Assembly: GCA_964633975.1 (NCBI GenBank)
Contig: CAZWKX010000001.1
Location: 1-64,000, forward strand
Length of the DNA stretch: 64,000 nucleotides
Source: CAZWKX01 sp964633975
GTDB taxonomy: Bacteria > Actinomycetota > Acidimicrobiia > Spongiisociales > UBA11373
Direction of reading: 5' to 3'
The position numbers were made by a program, and so were the translations under genes. Numbering within the stretch: position 1 is the first letter of the stretch; the number at the start of each line of letters is the position of its first letter. The notes under the pieces are model-generated. The model was given only the letters and a program-made list of their open reading frames with translations, was not told the DNA's origin and did not search any database. Of the stretch, positions 40,983-50,468 are shown piece after piece.

Positions 40983-42716
40983 CTAGCCATCCGTCGCCTT
41001 GTCCCGCAGGCTGCGCCCAGAGCGCCGACCCGACGCGGCAGGCAGCCGCACCACCATACGAGCTCCGCCGCTGCTACCCGTCTCGACCGAGACGGTCCCG
41101 CCGTGGGCCTTCACCGTCTCGCGCACCACGGCAAGTCCGAGGCCGGCTCCACCGGTGTCCTCGGTGCGGCCCTGCTCAAGCCGCGTGAATCGTTCGAAGA
41201 CGCGCTCCCGATCCTCCTCTGGGATGCCGGACCCGTCGTCCTCGACGACGATCCTGACCTCCTTGCGGCCACGCTGCACCTCGAAGCTCAGCCGGCTCTT
41301 GGCATAACGGGCTGCATTGTCGACCAGGTTGCGCACCACACGCCTCAGAGCCAGAGGGTCGCCGCGTGCCGAAGCCGCCGACACCGCGGAGAGATCGACT
41401 TCCAGATCATCGACGCGCTCCGCCTCGGAGGCGACCAGCTCGCCCAGGTTCACCTCCTCGGTGCGTGTGATGATCACGCCTTCATCGGCGCGGGCCAAGG
41501 CGAGAAGATCATTAACGAGCCGCTCCATGCGCCTGCTCTCCTCCAGCACCCCCATGCCGACACCGGTCCAATCCATGAGGTCCGGGTGGGTGAGCGCAAC
41601 CTCGATCTGGGCGCGGATCGAAGCCAGAGGGCTCCTCAGCTCATGGGAGGCGTCGGAGACGAACCGGCGCTGGCGCTCGGCCGACCTCTCGAGACGTTCG
41701 AGCATACGGTTCATGGTTCCGGCGAGGCTACCGATCTCGTCGTCAGTGCCCGGATCCGGCACCCGCTGATCCAGAGCCTCGGCACTGATCTCGGCGACAC
41801 GACTTCGAATCGCCTCGACGGGCTGCAAGGACCGACCCACCACGACCCAGGTGAGCAGGGCGAGCCCCAGCACGAGCACGGGCACGACAAACATGATCAC
41901 CGTGCCGAAGGTGTCGACACTCGAACGCACCGACTCCAGCGAGGGCAGAACGACTGTGGCGCCGGCGAGGCCGGACAGCACGGATGGGCCTTTGCCACCG
42001 GCGCCCATGAAGGTGAGGTCCGGATAGTCAGGCACACCGTTGGCCCGCATGCATGCCGAGTAGCTGAAGAGAGCCGCGTTGATACGGCTCTCCACCGCGG
42101 CCTGGTTCAGCACGTCGACGCCGTTGAAGGCAGCCGCGACGACGCGGTTGCACGCCACGGCGGCCTCGGCGACCCGCTCATCGATGAGCAGGGACCCGGC
42201 CAGGCACTCGTCGTACGCCGCATCGAACTCCTCGGACGTCACTACCTGGCGAAACTCCTCGAACGTGCCGTACGGGTTCCCCACGGCATCAACCGCCACC
42301 TGCTCACAGTGCCCTACCGACTGGATCATCGGATCGCTCTCAGCGATGCACGCCTCGTATGCGGCGATCGTCTCTTCGTCGAGGGCGGCGAGAGCGAGGA
42401 AGTCGTCCATCTGCCGGCGCAGAGGGCCGTATGCCTCGGCCAAGATGGACGAGCAGGTACCCTCGACGATGTCGCCGGTCATTTCAAAAGGGTCGACCGT
42501 GACGCCGAGCGACAGGAGACCCAGCTCGGTGACCACCCCGTTGTTGAGTTCCTGCTGGGCCTCGACCAGGTTGGCCGTGAGCGCCCTTCGAACGTCGCTG
42601 ACCAGAGCACGCCGGGTGAACACCAGCAGCCCCACGCCGGCCGCCAGGAGTGTCGCCGCCACGATGAGCGTGGTCACCATGGTGATGCGTGATCTGACCG
42701 AACGGAAGAGAGGCAT
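40983..42716 (-). CDS. Sensor histidine kinase with a cysteine-rich extracellular domain
   Basis: A 577-residue kinase. First membrane helix about 12-34; extracellular sensor about 35-270 with six cysteines (88, 123, 137, 171, 189, 222) and the motif SACMRANGVPDYPDL; second helix about 271-295; HAMP; HisKA with His358 in SDASHELRSPLASIR; ATPase domain with NLVDNAARYA, DDGSGIPEEDRERVFERF and GGAGLGLAVV. ATG at 42716 shares its A with the response regulator stop (TGATG); an in-frame TTG just upstream is less likely. The sensed signal is unknown. Confidence 0.93.
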   Translation of the reverse strand: MPLFRSVRSRITMVTTLIVAATLLAAGVGLLVFTRRALVSDVRRALTANLVEAQQELNNGVVTELGLLSLGVTVDPFEMTGDIVEGTCSSILAEAYGPLRRQMDDFLALAALDEETIAAYEACIAESDPMIQSVGHCEQVAVDAVGNPYGTFEEFRQVVTSEEFDAAYDECLAGSLLIDERVAEAAVACNRVVAAAFNGVDVLNQAAVESRINAALFSYSACMRANGVPDYPDLTFMGAGGKGPSVLSGLAGATVVLPSLESVRSSVDTFGTVIMFVVPVLVLGLALLTWVVVGRSLQPVEAIRSRVAEISAEALDQRVPDPGTDDEIGSLAGTMNRMLERLERSAERQRRFVSDASHELRSPLASIRAQIEVALTHPDLMDWTGVGMGVLEESRRMERLVNDLLALARADEGVIITRTEEVNLGELVASEAERVDDLEVDLSAVSAASARGDPLALRRVVRNLVDNAARYAKSRLSFEVQRGRKEVRIVVEDDGSGIPEEDRERVFERFTRLEQGRTEDTGGAGLGLAVVRETVKAHGGTVSVETGSSGGARMVVRLPAASGRRSGRSLRDKATDG

Positions 42717-43387
42717 CAATCCTCGGACAGTCGATAGCCGACGCCACGCACCGTCTGCAGCGAGACTCGGCCGAACGGTCGATCGATCTTGTTCCGCAGG
42801 TATCCGATGTACACCTCAACGACGTTAGGGGCGACGTCTGCGTCTTCGCCCCACACAGCCTCGACCAGATCAGCTTTGGACACCACCTTGCCGGGATGCT
42901 TGGCCAGCTCCTCGAGAAGCGCAAACTCGCGTCTGGTGAGGTGGACGTAGGTGCCGGCCCGCTCACAGGTCCGGCTCGCCGGGTCCAGGTGCAGGTCGCC
43001 CATCTCGTAAACCGCGGTCCGGCCCCCGACACTGCGACGCGTCAGCGAGCGCAGCCGGGCCAGAAGCACCACGTACGAAAAAGGCTTGGAGAGGAAGTCG
43101 TCGGCACCGGTGTCGAACGCCTCCGCTTCGTCGTATTCCCCGTCCTTGGCCGTGAGCATGAGAATCGGCGTCCAGTTCCCTGCAGACCTCAGCTCGGCGC
43201 AGACCTTGTAGCCGTTCATCCCGGGCAGCAGGATGTCGAGCACGATGGCGTCGTACTGCTCCGCCATCGCCATGGCAAACCCGTCCAGTCCATCGAAGGC
43301 CAGATCCACCGAGTAGCCCTCCGCTCCGAGGCCCCGCTGCAGCGCCTCGGCCAAGCGCCTTTCATCCTCCACGACAAGCACTCTCAT
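42716..43387 (-). CDS. OmpR-family response regulator
   Basis: A 223-residue regulator. Receiver domain with acidic VVEDERR, phosphoacceptor Asp51 in IVLDILLPGMNG, and Lys in FLSKPFSY; C-terminal winged helix with LTRREFALLEELAKHPGKVVSKADL, VWGEDADVAPNVVEVYIGYLRNKID and TVRGVGYRLSED. First gene of the regulator-kinase pair. A 9-bp inverted repeat lies 32 nt upstream and is a candidate self-regulatory site. Confidence 0.95.
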   Translation of the reverse strand: MRVLVVEDERRLAEALQRGLGAEGYSVDLAFDGLDGFAMAMAEQYDAIVLDILLPGMNGYKVCAELRSAGNWTPILMLTAKDGEYDEAEAFDTGADDFLSKPFSYVVLLARLRSLTRRSVGGRTAVYEMGDLHLDPASRTCERAGTYVHLTRREFALLEELAKHPGKVVSKADLVEAVWGEDADVAPNVVEVYIGYLRNKIDRPFGRVSLQTVRGVGYRLSED

Positions 43388-43418
43388 AGGCGCCGATTAT
43401 GGCAGAGTCCCCAGATAG

Positions 43419-43441
43419 AACCTGAGAGTATTTCTCAGGTT
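43419..43441 (-). promoter_or_regulatory. Inverted repeat upstream of the response regulator
   Basis: AACCTGAGA-N5-TCTCAGGTT, centred about 43 nt before the regulator ATG. The half TTCTCAG recurs 22 bp away at 43454-43460, two helical turns, a spacing that suits OmpR-type dimers. It also contains the stop codon of the upstream methyltransferase; no U-tract follows on the minus strand, so a terminator is less likely. Confidence 0.5.
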
Positions 43442-44268
43442 TGCCCAAGCGGCTTCTCAGCCATGAGGGTGTACATCAGCGGCACCAGGTCACGCTGCCG
43501 ATCGGGCAGTCGCCACCGGCCATCGTCCCCGATCACCATGTTGGGCAATCCCTGGAACTCCAGCTCGCGGTGTTCCCGCAACGCGCTGATGCGGAGGCCG
43601 ACGTCGAACAGCGCCGACACAATCTCGCCGAGGCCGTGATTCCACTCGTACGTGCGCGAGTGCTCGATCGTGCCCTCCCCGGCGTAGGAGCGCTCCGCAT
43701 CGTCGACGATGGGCTCCGCCGTCTCGAAATAGGGATGGCCCACGACGAGCATGTCGTCCTCCCGCCAGCTGAGGCTCAGCAGCATCGGGTGGCCTTCCCG
43801 CATGAAGAAGATCCCTCCCGGCGCCAGGAAGTGATCCACCACCTCGGCCCAGCCCTTCGCATCCGGCAGCCAGTTGAGCGCGCCCACGCCGGTGTAGACG
43901 ACGTCGAACCGCTCGTCGAGCACCCTGGGGGTGTCGTAGAGCTCGGCAACGATGAAACGCCCCGGCACGCCGCTCTGCTCACTCAGGCGGCGGGCTTCGT
44001 TGATGGCCACTTCGGAGAAGTCCACACCGGTGACTTCGGCGCCGAGCCGGGCCCACGACAGGGTGTCCATGCCGAAGTGGCACTGCAGATGGAGCAGCCG
44101 CCTCCCGGCTACCTCGCCCAGCAGAGCCCGATCAAAATCCACAACGCCGCTGATGTGCGTCTGGTCCTCGACGAACTGAGCCACGGCGTACTCGTCGGAA
44201 GAAAGGTGAATGGGGACACGATCGTCCCAGTTGGCCAGGTTCGCTGATCGATACTCGTCGAGGGGCAT
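43435..44268 (-). CDS. Class I SAM-dependent methyltransferase
   Basis: A 277-residue methyltransferase. Motif I LHLQCHFGMDTLSWARLGAEVTGVDFS (residues about 60-86), motif II region FDVVYTGVGALNWLPD, then LAPGGIFFMREGHP. The N-terminal 55 residues form a helical lid with WDDRVPIHLSS. ATG at 44268 with GGAG about 8 nt upstream; the open frame that runs on to 45726 is antisense to mscS. Substrate unknown; similar proteins are annotated as small-molecule methyltransferases. Confidence 0.85.
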   Translation of the reverse strand: MPLDEYRSANLANWDDRVPIHLSSDEYAVAQFVEDQTHISGVVDFDRALLGEVAGRRLLHLQCHFGMDTLSWARLGAEVTGVDFSEVAINEARRLSEQSGVPGRFIVAELYDTPRVLDERFDVVYTGVGALNWLPDAKGWAEVVDHFLAPGGIFFMREGHPMLLSLSWREDDMLVVGHPYFETAEPIVDDAERSYAGEGTIEHSRTYEWNHGLGEIVSALFDVGLRISALREHRELEFQGLPNMVIGDDGRWRLPDRQRDLVPLMYTLMAEKPLGQT

Positions 44269-44394
44269 GGCACGCTCCGTTGCCCGACAGCCTAGGACCG
44301 GCCCGGTCCGGCGACGAACTCCAGGCGCGCCCGGGTGGTGATGACTCGCCGCAGCCACTAGGTTCCGCGAAGAACGGCGCAGACCGGAGGGATC

Positions 44395-45504
44395 ATGCTG
44401 ACACTGCTCGCGGCGCAGGAGGTCGTGAACGCGGGCCTCACCGACTCCTGTGGTGACCCGCCCGGCGTGGTATGCGAGTGGATCTACAACCTCACCGGCA
44501 ACGGGACCACGGCCAAGTTCATCGAGTGGCTGGTGGCCAAGCCGCTCAAGGTCATCCTCATACTCCTCATCGCTTTTGTGCTCAATCGGCTGCTGCGGCG
44601 TGGCATAAGGCGGCTCGTCGACCGGCTCATCGAGCAGCGGGAGGAGCGTGCCCGCCAGCGTGAGGCGGATGAAGTGCGGGACGGCCGTTTTGCCGCTCTG
44701 CGCGAGCGCGCCCTGGAGAAGGCAAACTTCCTCGCCGGCCAGGCCGAGCGGGGCAAACAACGCGCCCAGGCCCTTGGCACGGTGCTGCGCAGCATCACGT
44801 CGCTCGTCGTCTACGGCATGGCCACCGTCATCGTTCTCGGTGAGTTCGGGGTGAACCTCGGACCGCTGATCGCCGGCGCCGGCATCGTCGGCGTGGCCCT
44901 CGGATTCGGAGCCCAAAGCCTGGTGAAGGACTTCCTTAGCGGCATCTTCATGCTCATCGAGGACCAATACGGGGTCGGCGACATCGTCGACGTGGGCGAC
45001 GCCGCCGGCGTCGTGGAGGAGATCAAGCTGCGCACCACCCGGCTGCGCGACGTGAATGGAACCGTTTGGTTCATCCCCAACGGCGAGATCCGGCGCATCG
45101 GGAACAAATCTCAGCAATGGGCCCGAGCCGTGCTCGACATCGGGGTCGCCTACGACACCGACATAGGCCACGCCGTGCGCGTCATCAAGGAGGTCGCCGA
45201 CGGCATCTGGCGTGAGCAGCTCGAGAGTGCCACCGTGCTCGAGGAGCCCGAGATCTGGGGAGTCGAGGAGCTCGGGGACAACGCCATCGCCATCCGGCTC
45301 GTCTTCAAAGTGGAACCCGGCGAGCAGTGGGCCACGGCCCGGGAGGCGCGGAAACGGATCAAGGTGGCATTCGACCGTGAGGGCATTGAGATCCCCTTCC
45401 CCCAGCGCACGGTGTGGATGGCCAAGGAGAAGGAGAAGCCGGCGGCTCCCCAGGACGATGGCACCGACTTCGAGGCCAAAGGCGCAGCCGAAGACACCGG
45501 ATAG
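44395..45504 (+). CDS. MscS-family mechanosensitive channel
   Basis: A 369-residue small-conductance channel. An extra N-terminal part (1-45) with two cysteines (SCGDPPGVVCEW), a membrane helix about 48-68, a charged helix 70-125, a second membrane helix about 135-152, and the pore helix GPLIAGAGIVGVALGFGAQSLVKDFLSG (about 155-182). The cytoplasmic beta domain has DQYGVGDIVDVGDAAGVVEEI and FIPNGEI. Opens under membrane tension. GGAGGG ribosome site 5 nt upstream. Confidence 0.92.
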   Translation: MLTLLAAQEVVNAGLTDSCGDPPGVVCEWIYNLTGNGTTAKFIEWLVAKPLKVILILLIAFVLNRLLRRGIRRLVDRLIEQREERARQREADEVRDGRFAALRERALEKANFLAGQAERGKQRAQALGTVLRSITSLVVYGMATVIVLGEFGVNLGPLIAGAGIVGVALGFGAQSLVKDFLSGIFMLIEDQYGVGDIVDVGDAAGVVEEIKLRTTRLRDVNGTVWFIPNGEIRRIGNKSQQWARAVLDIGVAYDTDIGHAVRVIKEVADGIWREQLESATVLEEPEIWGVEELGDNAIAIRLVFKVEPGEQWATAREARKRIKVAFDREGIEIPFPQRTVWMAKEKEKPAAPQDDGTDFEAKGAAEDTG

Positions 45505-45700
45505 GCGCGGGCGCCGTCTGGGAGGTAAGCGACGCCCGCGGGGAGTGAAGCACTGCGGCCGGCTCGGCCGGCGGCGATGCAAGTACGCGTACGGGCCCAT
45601 GGCGTCGAGGTGACGGCAGACAGTCGGCGCTGCGGAACCTACGGCCCTTCCCCGGTTCGGTCCGAGACTCGCGCCCGGAGGCCGCCTACGATGCCTCAGG

Positions 45701-47110
45701 ATGCCCATTCCTCCAGAACGCCGCATCTACGTGAACCGCACCCTGAACCTGCGGCGGATCCGCGCCGTCGGCTACGACCTCGACTACACACTCGTGCACT
45801 ACCGGGTCGAGGAGTGGGAGCGTCGGGCCTTCGATCAGGCCGTGGAAGCGCTCGCCACGACGGGCTGGCCCTTGGAGTCGCTCATCTTCGACTCCTCCCG
45901 CGTCATCCGGGGCCTCATCATCGACCTCGAGCTGGGGAACCTGGTGAAGCCGACACGCTTCGGCTACGTGATCCGGGCCGCGCACGGCACCCGGTTTCTC
46001 GACTTCGAGGAGCTGAGACGTTCCTATGCCGGCACGCTGGTCGACCTCAACGAGCCGCGCTGGGTGTTCCTCAACACCCTCTTCAGCCTCTCGGAGTCCT
46101 CTCTCTATGCCCAGCTCGTCGATCTCCTCGACACCGGCCGGCTCGGGGTGATGAGCTACGCCGACCTCTATCACAAAGTGCGGTCCACCATCGATGAGAC
46201 CCACATAGCCGGCACGGTGAAGGGCCAGATCCTCGCCAATCCCGACCGGTTCATCGAGCCCGACCCGGAAGCGGCCACCGCGCTGCTCGACCAGCGCTAC
46301 GCGGGCAAGCGCCTCCTGCTGATCACAAACGCAGACTGGGCCTACACCCAGCGCATGATGGCCTACGCCCTGGATGGTCACCTGCCCGGGAGCACGACCT
46401 GGCGCGACATCTTCGACCTTGTGATCGTCTCGGCGGCGAAACCCGGCTTCTTCTCCGAACAGCTCCCCCTGTATCGGGTCGTCGACGAGGAGAAGGCCAT
46501 GTTGCAGCCACACCACGGCGACCTGGAACCGGGAGCCGTCTACTTCGGCGGCAGCGCCACTCAAATCGAGGAGCACCTCGGTCTCGCCGGTGAGGAGATC
46601 CTCTATGTGGGCGACCACCTCTTCGCCGACGTGCACATCTCGAAAGCGCTGCTGCGGTGGAGGACGGCCCTGATCCTTCGCGAGCTCGAGAGTGAGATCG
46701 AGGCGATGGAGGCGTTTGCGCCCAGCGAGAATCTTCTGTCCGATCTGATGACGGAGAAAGAAGCCCTAGAGAGCCGCGTCGCCGAGGTGCGGCTGGACCG
46801 GCTCCGCTCGAGCCACAACTATGCCGCGGCACCCGAGGGGGTCACCGACCACGAGGCCGAGCTCGCCGAGCTCCAGCAGCAAATCGTCGACCTCGACGAT
46901 CGCATCGCTCCGCTGGCCAGGACGGCGGGAGAGATCCGAAACGAGGCCTGGGGGCCTCTCATGCGCTCCGGCTACGACAAGAGCCTCTACGCTCGCCAGG
47001 TCGAGAGATACGCCGACGTGTACACCTCGCGAGTCTCGAACTTCCTGTTCGTGACCCCCTTTGCTTTCTTGCGCGCGGCGCGCAGCAGCTTGCCGCACGA
47101 CCTCGTCTGA
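45701..47110 (+). CDS. HAD-IG family 5'-nucleotidase
   Basis: A 469-residue protein of the cytosolic purine 5'-nucleotidase (cN-II-like) HAD group. Motif I AVGYDLDYTLVHY (nucleophile Asp, Asp+2), motif II LLLITNADW, motif III Lys in VSAAKPGFF, motif IV ILYVGDHLFADV. A coiled region follows (about 325-410), then a conserved C-terminus with MRSGYDKSLYARQVERYADVYTSRVSNFL. It should dephosphorylate nucleoside monophosphates such as IMP/GMP. TACGAT ends 8 nt before the ATG. Confidence 0.9.
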   Translation: MPIPPERRIYVNRTLNLRRIRAVGYDLDYTLVHYRVEEWERRAFDQAVEALATTGWPLESLIFDSSRVIRGLIIDLELGNLVKPTRFGYVIRAAHGTRFLDFEELRRSYAGTLVDLNEPRWVFLNTLFSLSESSLYAQLVDLLDTGRLGVMSYADLYHKVRSTIDETHIAGTVKGQILANPDRFIEPDPEAATALLDQRYAGKRLLLITNADWAYTQRMMAYALDGHLPGSTTWRDIFDLVIVSAAKPGFFSEQLPLYRVVDEEKAMLQPHHGDLEPGAVYFGGSATQIEEHLGLAGEEILYVGDHLFADVHISKALLRWRTALILRELESEIEAMEAFAPSENLLSDLMTEKEALESRVAEVRLDRLRSSHNYAAAPEGVTDHEAELAELQQQIVDLDDRIAPLARTAGEIRNEAWGPLMRSGYDKSLYARQVERYADVYTSRVSNFLFVTPFAFLRAARSSLPHDLV

Positions 47111-47121
47111 GTGCCGCGCGT

Positions 47122-50100
47122 TCAGAGAAGTCCCTGCAAGCGGTAGCCGGATTGCTCCTCGGCCCGCCCCACAGCCGCCATGAGCTCGCTGGCCCGCTCG
47201 GTCGGCGCCTTGCTGCGCGAGCCAAGCAGGCCCCCCACGACAAGCCCCCTGGCCAGGGAGCGAAAGCCGTCACGGTCGAACCAAAGGATTCCCTGATGCT
47301 CGTGTAGGCTCAGCAGCTCGGCTACATCCTCATCATCCAGGAGCATGGTGAGCAAACGCCGCAGGCCGCCGGCCGATCCCCTTGTCTTGCCCCACTCCCT
47401 GATGGCCGCGGCATGACGAGTGAGGATCGGAAGCACGCGGGACCAGTGCCGGGAGCCGCCGAGGGGAAGCCGTTCCGGGTACAGACCGGCCAGCCGACCT
47501 CCCGGGAAGCACCTCAGTGCCGCCCAGACCGCCAGCCAGCCCACATCGAAGACCGGAGGGCGTTCGTCGATAGCGGCGGCAGCGGCCGCCATGTCGGCGA
47601 GATCCCCCGGGAGAGAGGTGAGAGCACGGCGCCGATCCACCACCTGGCCCAGCCGGGCCGCCTCATCGAGCAGCCGCGCCAAGGCGGCCTCTATCAGCGG
47701 GTCGTCCGGAGCAGCGCCACCATCGAGAGCAGGGCAGGCCACGGCCACGAGATCCATGACCGCTTCGCGCAGCGGTTCGGTGCGAAGCTCCTCCAGGGCG
47801 GTGGCAACGTCGGGAACACCGCCTCCGTCGAGGTGCCGGGCGAGCGTGGCGTATGCCCCCGTGGTGTCGCCGACCTCGCGGAAGTCCCAGAACACCCGGT
47901 GCTCGTAGGGGTGCAAAGAGACGGGCAGCCCGTCCTCGGCCAGATCCCGGCTGCGGTGCAGGTATTCGAGACCGGCGACTTGGTCGCGGAAGACCACGTA
48001 GTCATCGTGTCCGACACACAGGCCGAGACCCTCCGCCAGCCCGCGGCGGCGCACATCACCGCTCTTGCACCGAATCGGCACCGACTCGCGGATCCATCCC
48101 TGCGCCTCGGTGGGCCCGTTGTTCAACAGCACCAGCGAAGCCTCCCCGGCGGTGAGGTTCGAGTACGCGTAAACGTCCTCGATCACTTCGGCTTCGCCGG
48201 AACGAACGTCGTAAAGGCAGAAGTTGGCCGACCCGGCAAAGATCCGCCTCCGCAGCAGCAGCGGGTAGATCTGCCGCCGGTGACGGTCCAAAAGGCGCTC
48301 ATCGGGCTTCTCGTCCCATTGTGCCTTGGCGTACTCCATGCCGTACTTCTCGGCGAGGCCCTCGAGCTGACCGTGCCCCAGCATCGGGACCCCCGGCATA
48401 GTGGCCAGCAGGGCACAGACGCCGAAGTACTTGTCGCCGCCGCCGTATCTGCTGATCGCCGACTCCTCGTCGGGGGTGGTCATGAAATTGACGAAACGTC
48501 CCAGGACCCTCGGATCGAACTCGAGCACCCTCTTCAGAAGCCGCCGGTGGCCGGCGTTGTCTTCGGCGGAGGTCAAGTGCATGAAGGCGCTGTTGTACGC
48601 CCGGTTCAGGCCGAGGGTGCGCACGAAGTACCCTTCCAGCATCCAGAAGGCCTCGGCCAGCAGCATCGTGTCGGGAGCCTCGACAACGACACGATCAACC
48701 ACCTCCCTCCAGAACTCTCCCGGCATGCACCTGTCGAAATCCTCGACGCTCATGCCGTGCTCGTAGCGTGACGGGATGGCGCCGTCCATCCCCGGTGCCG
48801 GGTACCAGAGACGCTGGATATGCTGCCGGACCAGGGTCATCGCAGAGTCGAAGCGGATGATGGGAAACGTCCGCGCCACCCGGAGAATCGCCTCGACGAC
48901 CGCACGGCGCGCCTCCCGATTCAGGAAGTCGATCTGGGCCGTGTCGTTCCACGGCGTGTCGATCCCATCGTTGCCGTGATAGACGAAAAGATCCTCGCCG
49001 GTAGCCCGATCGCGCCTGCGGAAGACGACGGCGGCGTCGGTGCCGTCCCAGTAGTGATCCTCTATCTGAATCTGCACTCGAGAGTCGGACGACAGGTCCG
49101 GTCCCGTGAAGCCGTACCCGGGGAAAGGCGGCTCCTCGAGAGTGAGCAGGCAATCCGCATGCTCGACGACCCAGCTGCCGTCGATGCCGACATGGTTGGG
49201 GACCATGTCACAGGCCAGACGAATACCTCGCTCCCAGGCCCGCCGCTGCAAATCAGCCAGTGCGTCGTTACCACCCAAGTCGGCGGCGATCCGATAGTCG
49301 TCGATGGCGTACGCGCTGGCGAGCGCCTCCCGCTCTCCCCGCAATTGCTTGATGCGCCTCGAAGCCTCGCTGCGCTCCCAGATGCCAATCAACCACAGCC
49401 CGGTGATACCGGCTTCGGCCAGAGCGTCCAGCTCACCATCGGGGATCTCGTCCAGCTGCCGGATCTGACCGCCGTGGCGTTTCGACAGCTGGTCCAGCCA
49501 AACGTGGGCGTGCTTCGACACGAGCACAACGCCGCGCATCCAGTCCCGATCCTCACTGAAATGTTCTTCGGCGTCGGCCCATCCTTCGAGCACCTCGGCG
49601 TCGAGAAGCGTCACCGGGCTCCGGCGAATCCCCTCCTGCTCCTCCGTCATCAGGTCGAGGGCCCAAAGCATCTTCCCCAGCAATGCGGCGAAACCCTCCC
49701 CGAAGTGCCCCGCCCAGTTGGTCCGCAGATAGTGGATCTGCCCGCTGAGTGAGGTGGGAGAAGCGCGCAAAGGAGCGCAAAGGGTCTCCAGGAGGGAGGC
49801 GTCGGCGCGCCACGGCGCAGAGGCCGCGTCGAAGAGATCCTCGATGGTGGCGATGGCCTGCCCGTAGACGGGATCGGCCCGCAGCTCGCCGTCGTCGTGC
49901 AGATCGCGGAATCTGGTGAACGCCGGATTCCGATTGGCCAGATGTACCAGAAGGAGCTCGGCCAGCGCCAGATCGACGTTGGCCCGGCCTTCCGTTTCAC
50001 CCTTCAGATGCTCGGCGGGGCTGCACCCGCCCGAGAACACCGGCGTCGTCGGGAAATCGGTGGCAAACGACAGCAGGAGACGATCTGCATCTTCCCCAAG

Positions 50101-50421
50101 CTGCTGCTCCAAGTGGCGGCGAGCAAATGCCATGGCGCCGCCTTGCACGCCGCTCCCCCACGCCTCGATCACCCGGCGCATCGCCTCCTGGACGAGAGCG
50201 CCCGCCAGCAGGTCGGATCCGCGCACGCCGCGCTCGGGAAAGCGCTCCGCATCGCGGGTTCGGTTCATGGCGTCGGCCAGGCTCTGCGCCGCGCCAGCGT
50301 CGGCCAGCACGAGGGGCCCGGTCTCGGCGAAGAAAGCCGCGTCGATACCGTAGCGGGCGCGCGCCGCCGCAGAGACCTGGAAAGCCCTCAGTTCGCCATA
50401 GGGACCGGTGGGATCCGACAT
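47122..50421 (-). CDS. Large GH13 alpha-amylase-family glycosidase with long N- and C-terminal domains
   Basis: A 1,099-residue protein. Residues 1-330 are a helical domain without a known catalytic motif (AFQVSAAARARYGIDAAFF, LLLVHLANRNPAFTRF). The GH13 barrel follows: region I DMVPNHVG, region II IIRFDSAMTL (nucleophile Asp), region III MLLAEAFWM (acid/base Glu), region IV NFMTTPDEES, where the usual Asn-His-Asp is Thr-Pro-Asp. The last 250 residues are another helical domain. ATG at 50421; no signal peptide, so cytoplasmic. Likely acts on alpha-glucans or an alpha-glucoside; specificity unknown. Confidence 0.85.
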   Translation of the reverse strand: MSDPTGPYGELRAFQVSAAARARYGIDAAFFAETGPLVLADAGAAQSLADAMNRTRDAERFPERGVRGSDLLAGALVQEAMRRVIEAWGSGVQGGAMAFARRHLEQQLGEDADRLLLSFATDFPTTPVFSGGCSPAEHLKGETEGRANVDLALAELLLVHLANRNPAFTRFRDLHDDGELRADPVYGQAIATIEDLFDAASAPWRADASLLETLCAPLRASPTSLSGQIHYLRTNWAGHFGEGFAALLGKMLWALDLMTEEQEGIRRSPVTLLDAEVLEGWADAEEHFSEDRDWMRGVVLVSKHAHVWLDQLSKRHGGQIRQLDEIPDGELDALAEAGITGLWLIGIWERSEASRRIKQLRGEREALASAYAIDDYRIAADLGGNDALADLQRRAWERGIRLACDMVPNHVGIDGSWVVEHADCLLTLEEPPFPGYGFTGPDLSSDSRVQIQIEDHYWDGTDAAVVFRRRDRATGEDLFVYHGNDGIDTPWNDTAQIDFLNREARRAVVEAILRVARTFPIIRFDSAMTLVRQHIQRLWYPAPGMDGAIPSRYEHGMSVEDFDRCMPGEFWREVVDRVVVEAPDTMLLAEAFWMLEGYFVRTLGLNRAYNSAFMHLTSAEDNAGHRRLLKRVLEFDPRVLGRFVNFMTTPDEESAISRYGGGDKYFGVCALLATMPGVPMLGHGQLEGLAEKYGMEYAKAQWDEKPDERLLDRHRRQIYPLLLRRRIFAGSANFCLYDVRSGEAEVIEDVYAYSNLTAGEASLVLLNNGPTEAQGWIRESVPIRCKSGDVRRRGLAEGLGLCVGHDDYVVFRDQVAGLEYLHRSRDLAEDGLPVSLHPYEHRVFWDFREVGDTTGAYATLARHLDGGGVPDVATALEELRTEPLREAVMDLVAVACPALDGGAAPDDPLIEAALARLLDEAARLGQVVDRRRALTSLPGDLADMAAAAAAIDERPPVFDVGWLAVWAALRCFPGGRLAGLYPERLPLGGSRHWSRVLPILTRHAAAIREWGKTRGSAGGLRRLLTMLLDDEDVAELLSLHEHQGILWFDRDGFRSLARGLVVGGLLGSRSKAPTERASELMAAVGRAEEQSGYRLQGLL

Positions 50422-50468
50422 GCCGTGCCGCCCCAGCCTATCCCGACTGAACCCGCCGGCACCGTGTG

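Noticed and set aside
40692..42692. Plus-strand open frame of 666 codons antisense to the histidine kinase
   Set aside because: High-GC antisense shadow with no recognisable motif; the kinase on the minus strand has all expected motifs.
45506..45540. Terminator hairpin after mscS
   Set aside because: Arms of only 8 bp with a 19-nt loop in very GC-rich sequence and no U-tract; may be chance.
43435..45726. 763-codon minus-strand frame spanning the methyltransferase and the mscS region
   Set aside because: Only the part below 44268 has methyltransferase sequence; the rest is antisense to mscS.
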